The notes below the pieces were generated by a model. The model was not told the origin of the DNA and did no database searches. It worked only from the letters and a program-made list of their open reading frames with translations. From Ichthyophonus hoferi (Eukaryota > Opisthokonta > Ichthyosporea > Ichthyophonida > Ichthyophonidae), in NCBI GenBank assembly GCA_002751075.1, contig NAOQ01000232.1:32621-95277 (forward strand): a stretch of 62,657 bases of DNA, written 5' to 3'. A program made the position numbers and the translations under genes. Shown here piece after piece: positions 1-12,384 of the stretch. Within the stretch, counting starts at the first letter, position 1; each line of letters starts with the position of its first letter.

Positions 1-326
1 CCTACATACTATCCTACATACTGTCCTACATACTATCCTACATACTATCCTACATACTATCCTACATACTATCCTACATACTGTCCTACATACTATCCTA
101 CATACTATTCTACCTACTATCATACATACTATCCTACCTACTATCATACATACTATCCTACCTACCATCATACATACTATCATGCATACTATCCTACCTA
201 CTATTATGCATACTATCCTACCTACTGTCATACATACTATCCTACCTACCATCATACATACTATCATGCATACTATCCTACCTACTATTATGCATACTAT
301 CCTACCTACTATCATACATACTAGCA
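1..326. repeat. Minisatellite with 12-bp unit
   Basis: Tandem array of CCTACATACTAT and variants (CCTACCTACTAT, CATACATACTAT, CATGCATACTAT). The first third is nearly pure. The rest alternates two variants as a 24-bp higher-order unit. It lies in the intron upstream of the first visible exon of the BTB gene. A short run of the related CTATCCTATCTA motif occurs at 18460-18490, so the motif is not unique here. Confidence 0.95.
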
Positions 327-363
327 TGTACCTCATTACGCAGAGCCCTTTGTGCCCTTGCAG

Positions 364-3300
364 ACCCATCCCATATAGACCAGGACTTACTTCCCCATCG
401 AGATTCTTTGATTAAGGTGCTATCTGCCCTTTCATTGGCTGATTCACCTGATCCAAGCATCGTCTATTGGGCTACAGCTGCTCTGGGCACATGCGGGATT
501 TTTGGAATTGGGTATATATAGTATTTTTATTAATGCTTATGAATTGTATAATTAACATTAAATATATATTGTATATATTTGTATTTTCTGTTATTACTTT
601 TTTCTTATTTTCTTATTTTTTTTATTCTTTGAGGTTTTTCATATGTGTGTGTGTATGTATATATGCGTATATATATTTCTATCTAATAAATTTATCTCTT
701 TTTCTTTTACTACATATATATATATATATAGGTGCATGGATAGATGGATGGATATGTAGAAGACTGTATGAAATAAGTGAAGAAAAACCAATGTAAAAAC
801 TACATTTCTTTAAATCTCCCTGTCTCTCTCTCTCCTTTTTGTTTTCTCTTTCCTTTAATATCAATTTTTATAGTCACTAATAGTATGATTTATTGTTGAC
901 CTAGTAACCAATACTATGCATAAATAAAATGATTACAGATGTGTGATTGGCCAATCCTTGGGTAAGATGCTGACCAATGAAAACGGCAAAAGCCTTATGG
1001 ATATTCATTTTGTTTTTCCTGACGGTGTCCGATTGGGAGCTCATATGTGTGTATTGGCTATACGCTGCCCAGCACTAGCGGATCAGCTTAAAGATTTGGA
1101 GGAGGGTAAAGAGAAGAAAGTAAAGGTATAGTGAATAATCTGGCTTGGTTTGCCTGTCATGACGTTGTGGATGTATATAATTGTATAGTATAGTATAGTG
1201 TAGTATAGCATAGTATAGTATAATATATAATATATAGTATAGTAGAATAGAGTATATGATAGTATGGTATAGATTGGCATACCTTATATACAACATTTTG
1301 TATGGGAGAATTTGATATCCAACATATATTTCTACCAATTGATTTTATGAGAATCATTTTGACTTATATACTATATGATGGGCTAGAACATTTATGCTTC
1401 GCATTTTGCTAGTATATTTAGCTTTTTTTGGGCTATAACTGCATATTACCAACTTTGAGAGAAATAAAATTGTAATTTATTGTCAATGTTGAATATTATT
1501 TTATGCTATTAAACTGTATTTAATCACAGCAACTTGTAATTTTTTGTTGTGATTGTTTCTATAGTGAATTATAAGTTAATGTTGGCTTATAAATTTATTT
1601 TGCTTACAAAAGCATAAGGTAATAAAAGTGAAAGTTGTAATATAAAAAATCTTGGATTATAAAAATATTAACCTTGTTTTTTCATCTCCATTCAGCCAAC
1701 CACGTACATCTAATTTTTTTACCCTCCAATCAGTGGTCATCTCTTTCTTTCCGTTATCTTTTAAATTATTTGTACACAGGGCAATGTGGTGATTTATTGC
1801 CGCATGAGGCAACCAATCTACTGGCGTTGGCTGAAGAGCTCCAAATGAGGGAACTACGTGATCAATTGAAATTTAAACCACGCTGTTTTACTAAAGTAAT
1901 GAAGTATTTTAGAATTTCCTGGAGGAAGGCAGTGACATCACTGTGTCCCAGTCAGTATGTTAAACCTATGTCCTTCCTTTTTTCTTTGTTTCTTTCTGTC
2001 TATCAAGCCCTGCTAATCTTCCCATTGGTTTTTTGTTTTTCCTGTTACCCTAGTTCATTTATCCCTTGCTATTGTATATAGCATTACTTCTCTATATCTT
2101 TATATTTTTCACTTTGTTCTTTTTATTGGAGTTAATAGTTTGTATTCTGGAGATAGACAGTTTAGGAAGAAGCTATACACCACAATACATTGTAGATAGG
2201 TGCCCTGTTGATATCTATATTCGTTTTATTAAATCAGTCATGTTAACTAGTAGTGATAGTAGACTGAAGTCCTCCCTTTATATTTCCTCTATCTGAATAA
2301 ATTTCATTCTAGATAGTAAATAAGTATTCCTGTTTATAATAGAAGTAAAACCCGTCAGAAAATTGATCTTACAATATAGTCAATATTGAGGGTATATTTC
2401 GTTGGAATCGCAAAATATTCTTAGTAAAATGCTTTGGAACAATAAAATTGATTTCTAGACTAAGTTTTATATAAATTGGAAAATTCAATATAATCCTTTG
2501 TGTATGCATAATGCTGACATAATAATAAATAAACTGGTCTATAGTATAGTCTAAATGAATATGTAACTGTATAGTACTACTACAAAACCTATATTGAACC
2601 AACTTGATTTATGAAATAAAATTGTATCAAGTACAGTCTAAATGAATGGATGACTAGATTTTACTACAACACCTTTTGGCACTGCTACCCACATCATATA
2701 TAATTTACCCCACGCTCTACTTATCATTTTTATAACCCTGTTTACCTGTTTCCTTACTTTAATCTTCCATATCTTGCCATTAATATAGTCACCCTCTTTC
2801 TTATAATTTTTGTTTGAGCATTGTATTGTAGATAATTTTCTTTGGGGACATGTGTTTGTTATAATATTATTTATATAGAATAAATGGAAAACTTTTTAAC
2901 TACTAATTAATGGATGATATTTATGCCATTAAACAATGTATAATCTCTCATCTAGTGTAGGCCTGTTATTCCTTCAGAACCTCTGTGGTGGGACTGCATA
3001 GTGGAGTTATGGGGGAAGCAAAAAAATGGTGAAGAATATAAGGCTGGTAGGATGCCAGCCCATAGGGTGATATTAGCAGCACAGTGGGATTTCTTTAATG
3101 CTCTCCAGCGATCAGGTATACAGAATAATATAATGTAGTATAGTATAATATAATATAGTGTAATGTAAAATAATATAGTATAGTATAATATGATACGATC
3201 TAATGTAATATAGTAAAGTATAATATAATAGAGTGTAACAAGTAATTATACTGATGTATAGAATGTTTAATGTCTTTATCAATCATATTGGATATTGTTT

Positions 3301-3974
3301 TCTCTTAAAACTCTCTTTTATTTTCTTTATATGTTTTACTCTTACTTTATATTTATTCTTTCTTTATTTTGTTCTGCTTGTGTATTTCTTTCTCTTACAT
3401 TCTGGTATATATCTATTTACTCATTGATGTATTTATGAATAGGATTTTCTATTATTCATCTCCAATTTCTATGTTTCTGTGTCTCATTTTCTATTTTATA
3501 TTCTCCTGCTCTCTTTTTCATAATATCTATATGTATCTACACTCAGGGATGCGAGAAGCCAGAGACCATGTCATTTGTCTTCGAGTGCCATGCCCTATAG
3601 ACTGTAGTGCTCTTCATATCCTATTGGAATACCTCTATACTAATACATTAAGCCCCATCATTGTTGATCTTCATCTGGCTGTTTACTCTATAGTGGTTGC
3701 CCGTATCTACGATCTTTCTGGTTTGGTCATGCGATTGACTGAATTATCCACTAAGTTAGCACTCAGGGAATCTAATGAAGGTGATGCGGTAAGTGTTTGG
3801 CTTTTGGGTATCCACTGGGATGTGGACCAGGTTGCTAAGGTAGGACTGGCGGAAATCCTGATGAACTATGACAAACTAGAAAAGAATAAGATGATGGATG
3901 ATCTACCAAAAGATATGGTGGAATATTTGAGGGATGCCTATGTACATTGGAAAATGGGGAGGGTATCACTGTGA
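364..3974 (+). CDS. Armadillo-like protein with two BTB domains (3' part of gene)
   Basis: Spliced gene truncated by the window edge. Exons: 364-511, 939-1125, 1734-1895, possibly 1913-1954, 2956-3115 and 3547-3974 (stop TGA). The phases agree at each join. The first exon encodes an armadillo-like helix pair (SIVYWATAALGTCGIFG). The next two make a BTB/POZ fold (SLMDIHFVFPDGVRLGAHMC, then FRYLLNYLYTGQ). The last two make a second BTB with a following helical BACK-like tail (RMPAHRVILAAQWDFFNALQ, LHILLEYLYTNTLSP). BTB domains mediate dimerisation and Cullin-3 recruitment, so a substrate-adaptor role is a reasonable inference. Tandem BTBs occur in RhoBTB, LZTR1, IBTK and ABTB proteins; ARMC5 pairs armadillo repeats with one BTB. 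I do not recognise a named family with armadillo plus two BTBs, so no symbol is given. Confidence 0.75.
1183..1266. repeat. TATAG pentanucleotide microsatellite
   Basis: Degenerate TATAG tandem run inside an intron of the BTB gene, just after the donor at 1126. It is the first of several such arrays in this window. Confidence 0.85.
3121..3238. repeat. TATAG/TATAA microsatellite
   Basis: Degenerate five-base repeat that begins right at the donor of the exon ending at 3115. Confidence 0.85.
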
Positions 3975-3979
3975 TGTGT

Positions 3980-4870
3980 TCAGGATGTAGGTGATTCTGG
4001 TTCTGGTCCAAAAGGTTTAGTCAAACAATCAGCAGCTTGATCCATGGATGAGACACTTGTGACTTCAATTTCATTATTATTCACTGCTTGTCCAATGTAA
4101 TGGAAATGAAATATGATATGACGTGTGTTTTTGGGAACACACATCTTGCTCCACAGTCTTACTGAGCGTGTATTGTCTCTATACAACGGTACTCTCCCAG
4201 TGTCAAAACGGATTTCATCCAAAGATGTTGCAATGTATGCTATTTTCTGAGTTGTTACAGCCAAACTGACAAAATCACTCTGTTGACGAGAGAGCGCTAA
4301 TTGTTTTCTTTCAAGATTTTCAATCCAGTAATCTTTCAGCCATAAATATACAGTAGCCACTGTATCCTCTTGTTTAAAAATCCGCATCACAATAAGCTAT
4401 GATGTGGATGGGTCCAGGATTGTACACTATTGTTTCTGATGGGTATGTATTTAAGTACCTCAGGAGATCCAAAAGCATTTGAGAATCCTATAGATTTTGG
4501 GAAATATTTTTTTGAAATGATGTACATGAACCACTCACAATCCTTGACATTTTCTGAACAAATAAGGATATTGTTAATGTAGATGTAGATGCACATGAAT
4601 CCTGTTTTTCCATGTAACTTGTTTAGACAGGAATTCATCTCCAAAGGATAGAAATGTATTGATTATGGAAAAACACTTAGCTCTCTGTTCCACAGTAATC
4701 CAGAGGCATGAAGCCTGTAGAGACTTTGGCTCAGCTTACAAATGTATTCTCGTTTATCTGGCTCTATAAACATTGGTGGTTGCTCTAAGTACACTGATGT
4801 CTCCAGATAACTATGTAAATATGCTACCTTGATATCTAGTAGTATGTAAATATTAACTATTGTCACTATT
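3980..4870 (-). mobile_element. Ty1/Copia LTR-retrotransposon fragment, broken
   Basis: On the minus strand this stretch holds remnants of Copia-type pol in the expected order: reverse transcriptase (about 4387-4870), then RNase H and the pol C-terminus (about 3980-4390). Recognisable signatures are YLEQPP and YICKLSQSLYRL in the RT part and ADCLTKPFG near the end. No gag, integrase or paired LTRs were recognised. It is a decayed fragment with several breaks and looks old. It starts 6 bases after the stop codon of the plus-strand BTB gene, so that gene's 3' UTR and poly(A) site may lie in or beyond it. Confidence 0.85.
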
Positions 4871-5330
4871 TAATGCTAGTATGTAGTTCTCTGACTTTTT
4901 AATGGGTGAGAGACCTGAACACGGATTATCATATGTGAATGCTAACGATGGACTGGCCATTACAATAACAATGTGATTGTTATATATATGTAAAGTTTTA
5001 TGCATATTACAAGAACTTTTTAATTTTGCCAATGGACTATATATGTGTGAATGACCAGGGACCTTTTTTAGTTATTGTGTTTACATTTCTACTTATCTTC
5101 TTTTTAGACTGGCTCTTTACCTAGTTACCTCATTGTTGCTTCCATATTATGTATTGATAAAACAATCTATCAGGTTGAAAAATATTATGCAATTAAATCA
5201 TCATGCAACTAACTAATCAATTTTGAGCCATAATCATTGATCTACCTATTATCTGAGCTACGATCAAATCTACTTATTCATCTGTGGCTAGCGACCTTGC
5301 AACAATAGGTAATAAATGCCTCCATCCTGT
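4850..5330. repeat. Dispersed repeat, copy 1 (related to 37130-37640)
   Basis: Shares extended similarity with 37130-37640. Examples are AACTATTG.CACT near the left end, GAGTGAGAGA.TTGAACAC, CATTACAATAA..ATGT, and CTGGCTCTTTACCTAGTTACCTCATT against ATGGCTCTTTAGCTAATTACCTCATT. A shorter third copy is at about 13650-13725. It abuts the Copia fragment, so it may belong to that element or be a separate insertion. No clear terminal repeats were seen. Confidence 0.7.
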
Positions 5331-6237
5331 TGAACTTTGAACCTACAACCGTAGGTTTTATTAAAGGCATGAGAGTATTTGACGATGTTGTTATTTATCT
5401 CTACTTTTATTTTATCTTCATTTAACTCATAAGCATTTCTTACTCCTGGTTATATTCCTGATATGTGAAATGTTGGTCCGACTAAGTGGAGTCAAATCTG
5501 ATTTCTTTTTTTTTTTTGATGACCAACATAAACTCATAATGATGCCCTGCTTGTGAGGCTGTGAGGCTGTGATGGTGAAATCGTGTGTTATAGTAAAATG
5601 TGCACTGTACTTGTGTATATTCACTAGGATGTTTTCTGTTTTTTCGCTGGAGGAATCACTAGACATGGTTTATTGTTTGGTGTTTTTACTAAATATAGAC
5701 TAATGACTATTGATTGCTATGTAAAGGTCGTGTACTATGACTTATTCCGTTCTGAATACTAGCACAGCTAGTGTTCTTTTGTATTTAAGAGCTTTCACTA
5801 GCTAAGAGTTTAATCAAAGATATTCTATATACCATTGATCTAAATTTGTTCCTGATCGGATAAATATTTCTTTCATTAGTGCTATGTTATGTTATCTACA
5901 TTTTTAACTATGCACCCAATATAGTTGCTAAGATAACGTCTCCATTTTTTTAGCTTATTGAATGTAGAATTTTTTATATAACAATAATAATAATATATAT
6001 GTTTGTGTGGTATAGTATTTGTATTGCTTGAGTACCGGACATTCAATTATTTTAGTTGCTCTTGGCACTCTATATTGTAGGAACACTGAGAAGCATTTGA
6101 TCAGATTGTCTAATGAGAAATTCTAGATTGCGATCTCCAATTAGAAAATGTGGTCGTGAGAGGTTTTCTAATAGTTTTGTATATAGTGCTTATTAAACAA
6201 TAATTATAGTTACTTTGCAATGAAATTTCATTTGAAT
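5331..6237. other. Intergenic, no gene recognised
   Basis: AT-rich, with many short stop-interrupted frames. It holds a 17-base palindrome, ACCTACAACCGTAGGTT, at about 5341. Near 6200-6230 it holds ATAATTATAGTTACTTTGC, which resembles one end of the repeat family at 11455-11720. Confidence 0.5.
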
Positions 6238-6589
6238 ATGTGGTTTGTGGCTACTTCAGAATCAATGAATGCGTACCAAGATAAGTTAAGACAATATGTT
6301 AAATGGCATAATGAGTTGTTCGTAATAAAACAATATGAGGAGTTTAGCTGTGAAGCCTCTGCTTGGTTTGCACAAAGCTTGCGTAGGTAATGATAACATG
6401 GTAGGGAAAAAGGTTATGTTAATTTTAATGTTGTGTTAACTACTGGCTAATAGAAATGTTTTGATTGCTAAGAATATATTGTGCTGTGATCCAGTAATTG
6501 AATCCATAACAGCAAATAAATGGGTAGAAAAAGGTGGAGTTGCAGCAGAATATATAGCTTCTTATAAGTACTACAGTTCATCCTTGTAG
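6238..6589 (+). CDS. Candidate two-exon small protein, unknown
   Basis: Exon 6238-6386 starts with ATG (MWFVATSESMNAYQDKLRQY) and ends at a GTAATG donor. Exon 6454-6589 follows a TAATAG acceptor. The frame agrees across a 67-nt intron and gives 94 residues ending in SYKYYSSSL. Both exons are open with protein-like composition (Trp, Cys, Glu and Lys spread throughout), unlike the surrounding low-complexity frames. No signal peptide or known domain is apparent. It may be a whole small gene, the 3' end of a longer one, or a transposon remnant. No promoter was recognised. Confidence 0.4.
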
Positions 6590-9059
6590 TGAAAATGTGA
6601 AATGAAAATATGAAATAAAATAAAATGTCTTGATCTGTTAGTTTTTTTCAAAATTAGGACGAACTCCAACCCATCGTGCTATACAGCATTGAAAAAATGG
6701 CATATATGGCGCCTTTTCAAAATATTTATTTATACTTTATTATATCAACCACATTTACCTGTTTTCATATATTTATAAATCAAAATCAAGCTCAACTTAT
6801 TTTCACATATATTTCAATACCATCTTTGATCCTGAAGACTATTTATGTATTCTATCTCGTAAATTAATCTAAGAAAAACAATCATTGATAGTGAAAAGAC
6901 CTTAAAATTATAGAACTTAGTATTTCTAATCATTCTTTACTGTCCGCCTGAAGTATCAGCCATATTAATTCTTGCTTAAATCGACAGTTTTCTACCCATC
7001 TATTTTCTGTAATATACTTTCTTTGTAAGACCATTTGTTTTTATGCTCATCACAATTAAAAAAACCCTTTTTTATGGCCGTCTGACAGGAAAAATATGAG
7101 GTAAATACTAGGGCTAACTGAAAAGTGGTCTGATTATTTCTCCCATCAGTAGAACTTTTATGCTTTAGTGAATTGTGTTGACGGCAGCTGAATAAGTTTA
7201 CTACATTGGCATACAACAATGATGCTGTTATAAAGTCTACGATACTACCTTATGGTCAGTTTATATTGTTAAATCTTTCCAAATTTAGAAACAAACCCAG
7301 AGCGATGACTCCGGCAATTATTTCAGCTGTAAAGAGGCAGGAAGGTTTGCGATAAAGTTATGTTTAAAGTAATAGCAGCCTAAATGCAGGTTGGATAAAT
7401 CGTAATAGTAGTAAAACCATATACAAACATTATGTGAAGAATAATATCTTGGGCTTGAATTCAAAAATAACTTTAAAACACCATCTTAAGGTGACATTAT
7501 CTTTGAATATTATTCTTATAATAAAGTATCTGGATTGTTGAATGTGAAATCTGTGCTAATATTTATATTAACACCTGGTAAATGTTTTTCTAACTCGAGT
7601 CTACCAATCGGCCGAACCAATTATAAAGCGCTAGACAGGCCTGCTAATTTAGATGGCTAATAAGGCCGCAACTTATCAATCGGATCAGTGATGGCTTTTA
7701 GTTTAGATTACTAATAATCATTGGCTCTTTATTTATTAAAATTTATACTGTATTATTATTGGCTAATCGTGAGATATGGCTCATAGTAAACAGTTCCACG
7801 ATTGATGATACTAGTACTATGTACAATACCGATACATATAACGATTAGATGCATAACATACACATTACTACACATATATACATTATTAAATAATTACATT
7901 CTTGCATAGCACAACTTACCATATTATAAATTTCATGTTTTTATTTCTTTTGAGATTTCATTTTCATATATTTGTAGTCTCCTAGAGCCGCTATATGGTC
8001 AACTAAAAGGGCCTACACGGATGCCATTCTGACATAACGTGAGTGAAACAAGATAGTTACAGTTCCTTCTCTGTTCTTTTGTTTACTGGGTCGTAATGCT
8101 ATGTATATATGCGTACATTATCACTTATTAATTTAATGCTTTTTTATTATTAAAATTTTATGCCAATTACACAATTGTCATCCACATTTATTCGGACATA
8201 TGTATTTCCCTGCCTGCAGATATTAAGTGAATAAGTCTGACAGGAATGATGTTTGGGGTACTAAAAACGGGTATGAACCCGTTGGTCGCCTGTAATTTTA
8301 GGTAAGATATAAGTAATTTATAGTATTGAGGTGATATGTTGGAGGACTGGGGAGGGTAATCTGTTTGCAAGTTATATATTATATAGTATATATTACATAG
8401 GGTATATAATATATGAATGGTTATTTATTGTATAGTATATATGTTCTATAAGGTATATAATATATTAATGTAACCAATTAAAATTACCTGCTTTATTAAC
8501 TATATATATGTCTTTGTTGCCTACAATCTTTTTGATATAAATATTTCTTATTTTGACTTTATTTATGTATTTTTTCTTGTCTCCATAATGTATTCCAACA
8601 TAACATGGTTTATTTATTATGTTTACATTAATATTATTTACAATATTCATATATAGACCCATTTTGTTCATGATATTATATAATTTGGTTTGGAAAACAA
8701 ATGATAGATATATGTTTTTGTAGGTTAGTTCTGTTGGCATTATGCATTATTTCTTCCACAACATTACACAATTAGGTATATTATAATATATTTAATGTCA
8801 TGTCTATCTATATGTGGACTCACCCATTTATTATACGTTTAGTGTTTTGCCTGATTTGAGTCCTATTTCAATTACCAATCAGTACTTCTCTTTAGAAATA
8901 ATTTTATATATTTAAATAATCACATTGCATGTGCTCTACAAACCCTTAAGAGCACTATGTTTCATTATACTATTAATATTAGTAAAACGTATTAATTAAT
9001 TAATTTATTTTAAGTTATATTAAAAATAATTAGTTAGATAAAGAGGTAGATAAAGAGAG
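6590..9059. other. Intergenic, repeats and CCAAT-rich stretch
   Basis: No gene recognised. About 6985-7100 matches 60370-60490 (TTTTCTACCCATCTA, then TATTCACCACAATTCATAAACCC against TGCTCATCACAATTAAAAAAACCC), which marks a dispersed repeat. About 7590-7760 holds several CCAAT/ATTGG boxes in both orientations. A perfect 7-bp hairpin with a 4-base loop (AACGGGT/ACCCGTT) lies at 8266-8283. TATATA-rich tracts fill 8380-8470. Confidence 0.5.
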
Positions 9060-11426
9060 ATGGCTAATAAAAGTATAATAAATATCCCTTCCTATAGACA
9101 GGCTGTAGTTCAGAAAGGACTATCTAACCGTCTCATAGGGTATCGGAGTCATAGTAATGTAACTTCTAGTGATAATGATAATAGCAATCCACCACGAATA
9201 GAGAAACAGGTTGAAATACAACGATTAAGAAACAGACGAGGTACGGCGTAATATATAGTGTTCCTGCTGTGCTAGTATATGTTGTGTTTTGATATATTGG
9301 CATACTGTCTATATCCCTCCCTACCTTTCACTTGGTATACAGGATTTACTGTTTTATTTTTATTTGCTATGCTCTTTTTTGTAAAAACAAACTTACGATA
9401 TTAAAATACTATACTTGTTTTGAGATTAGAAAAATGAAACTGAAGGAAGAGACAATCAGAATAAACAGATTGCAAATAAACACACCTTATTTTGAATGTG
9501 TACATTGTGTACATAGTGTATATATAGAGAAAGATAGCATGTATACACATTATTTGTTAATCACATACATCATAAAGACATTTTAAAATAATCAATTTTA
9601 CCCTCCCTCTCCTGCACCACCCCATCCTATTCCTTTTACAATATTCTCATATGCATATATAGATCCTCTCTCTCTCCACCAGGAGTTGTCTATTACTATG
9701 TTGGACCAGGCCGGGTCAGCCCGCCTTCTAGAGAACCGTTTTAACGTATCGGGTACTCAAGTACGAGACCATTTTATAGGTGTTGCGAAGTGTATAAACA
9801 ATCAACTGGCTAAGGGAATTGCTTCACCTAAGTCTATTACAGACCCCTGTTGGCATTCGGTGTGTGCTTGTATTTAATATAGATAATACATACATATGTG
9901 CACACATACATACAGACTTGTTTACTTATCTACCTTCTTACATGCTTATATACCTACGTATATATATATATATATATATATATACATACAATCATAATAT
10001 CATACCATCATAATGTCATGCAATCATACTATAATACATAATATTATATTGTCATACATACATGCAGGCATACCAACATATTTTCCCCTAGTGTATATTA
10101 AGGAAAGGTTTGATAGACGCAAACATTATTAGTTAGAACCAAACTCAATACAATACTATTACTTTCTTTTGGTGTTATGTGGTTTTGTTATCAGATATGA
10201 TTTTACTTCTTAGAAAGAGTTGTAAAAACATTAGATCTACCAATGAGCTCTATTCCTCCAAATATAACCTTCTACAATTAGCTAGAGAATATATTATATT
10301 AGTTCTGTCTGTCCAATAGTAATCTATCTTTAAAATATCAGGCCCTATATATAATTTACTATAATAATAATAGATATAGAGGCTATTAATATTTATTATA
10401 ATGTATCAACAATACACTAATACACTAATACAATCCATTACCTCTTTCTAGGATATAGGCAGTGTTGCCACCCCTGCCCATAACCTAGTGGACAGTATAG
10501 CCAAAACAGGAAATACATCTGACGAAGACAGTATAGGGTTGAAGAGAGATAATTTTAAATCAACACTCTCTCCTGATAGGCTAGATCTTCAGGTGGATAA
10601 TGATAAACCATTGTTAGAACTCAAAAACAAAATTGAACATGAACAGAAACCAATACAGAAAGACGGAAAAATGGACTTTAATGCAATTGCTGAGGACATT
10701 CTCAAAGAAAAACAGAGAATAGAAAAGGATAAACAAGAAAAAAAAGATAAGGCAAAACGTAATAGGCAACAGAGGTTACAATTGGGCATAGGAATGCCTC
10801 CTATTGCAGAGACAACAAGAAACACAATCTTCTTACGTGAATTGGTTTTAAACACTAAGGAGCAAGAACGTAAGACTATTCTGGCTGAGGTTGTACAAGA
10901 GCATCAATTTAAAAAACAGGCTCTGGAAAATTCTAGAAAAGGTATAAGAAATACTAGATGGAATTGTCCATGGTTGGCACAATATGATGTTTTTTTAAAA
11001 TCAACTGTGAATATAACATTAAATAATTCCCTTGAAAAATCGCGTGCCACAGCAGCTGCTAGTATATATGCCAAAAAGACGTCAAAAAATAGTTGGAAGG
11101 GAAAAGCTTTGCTGGAAAAGCAGTTGTTTACACCTCTATTTTGGAAGCATGTTAGAGAAGGGGTTAATCAGTTGATAAGCAAAGAGGTTTCAAAGAAAAA
11201 AATATCTATTGTGGCTAGTAATATTGGTGGCACGGACAGCACAAACAGTAAGGATCCTAACACACCAGGAGATGAGGCTCCTAAAGTGACAATTGCACAG
11301 TGTAAATCACAGTGGTATGCAATGGAACAAAAAATAGAGACCGATAAAATATATAAAGAAAAAAAACAAGAGCGTTATAATACCAATGAAGTTATATATA
11401 GAATTTTGGAACCGAAAAAAGCTTAG
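9060..11426 (+). CDS. Uncharacterised lysine-rich protein, three exons
   Basis: Exon 1 (9060-9240) starts MANKSIINIPSYRQAVVQKG. Exon 2 is about 9683-9859 (MLDQAGSARLLENRFNVSGT; donor GTGTGT). Exon 3 is 10452-11426, a 324-residue run ending in RILEPKKA and TAG. Exons 2 and 3 join in phase. Exon 1 ends in phase 1, while the obvious exon 2 acceptor at 9682 needs phase 0. An acceptor at 9719 would restore the frame, or a micro-exon is missing. Exon 3 is highly charged, with a predicted coiled coil around KMDFNAIAEDILKEKQRIEK, and carries a Trp/Cys-bearing segment (NTRWNCPWLAQYDVFLKST). No signal peptide or membrane segment is seen. I do not recognise the family. A candidate AATAAA poly(A) signal is at 11433-11438. 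Confidence 0.65.
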
Positions 11427-11454
11427 AATTTAAATAAATTATTTGTCACTTACA

Positions 11455-11725
11455 GCCTATGTAATAATTATTTCATCTATGTTCAAGATAGCAGCTGACG
11501 ACTGAAGGAAGAGAATCTAGGATAACAACTGTATAGCCTTTATTCAGTATTACTGCAATCAAAAGTCCTCAATCTTTTCACATAGAGCCTTTTTATATTT
11601 TGCAGATCTAATACTTTATATATAGATTGCTTCAGAACCCAGTATTAATTAATTAGATAATTATAACCATAGCTACTTTGCATATGTTATATATATATAT
11701 AGCTATATTTGTCAAAGGTATGGGT
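11455..11725 (+). repeat. Dispersed repeat family A, copy 1
   Basis: Matches 30625-30900 in the same orientation and 54195-54430 inverted. Shared blocks include GTAATAATTATTTCATCTATGTTCA, GAGAATCTAGGATAACAACTGTATAG and ATTAGATAATTATAACCATAGCTACTTTGC. It follows directly after the poly(A) signal of the uncharacterised gene. Confidence 0.7.
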
Positions 11726-12384
11726 GGTTAATCAAATAGGAAATGATAGTGATGGAACATACATATTTCTGGTCATAATGGCATATGTTTATGTAAGCTT
11801 GGTATTTTTAGGTCTCTAATATTGTATCCTGAAATAAAAGTTAATTAAGAATTGGGAGAATACATAAGGAATTAAATCTATTGTAACAAAAAGAATAACC
11901 AATGTATATATATATAGTATTCTATTCTATTGTTTAAAAGGTAATTATTAGCAGAAAAATACATTAATTATAATTTGTAGATTTGATTGATCAATCTACA
12001 TGTTCTACGAAACACAAGATAAAATTTACTTCAGCAGAACACTAGTAGCATTGCATACATCAATTTGGCTGATTCTGTCAATTTGTTATATTCCATGTTT
12101 ATTCTAGTGGTTCCTAATAACCAAAATAAATCCAAGTACATGAACCCGTAAAATAGTGTATTCAGTTCTTCACTCAAGCTTTCTCAAACCCTTACCGACT
12201 TTCTGATCCAATACTTCTCAAATATACATAGTTGCATACACAATATGGGTGACAAAGCAGCTATAATCCAACTTAATTCATTTGTTAATTAATTACTTAA
12301 TGCTAGACTATTAATAACCATTGTTGATTTATTTAATTATCAGTCAAATTATCAAGTAATCTATCTATTAATGAATACAGCTAC
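11726..12384. other. Intergenic, nothing recognised
   Basis: AT-rich sequence without open frames of note. TATATA tracts lie near 11690 and 11905. Confidence 0.5.

Noticed and set aside
182-415. Frame encoding repeated HTILPT units
   Set aside because: It is the 12-bp minisatellite read in one frame and runs into an intron/exon boundary in the wrong frame.
467-796. 109-codon frame downstream of the first BTB-gene exon
   Set aside because: It starts inside the exon in another frame and is Phe/Tyr/Ile-rich translation of intron sequence.
8266-8283. AACGGGT/ACCCGTT hairpin as part of a tRNA
   Set aside because: No acceptor stem, A box or B box around it.
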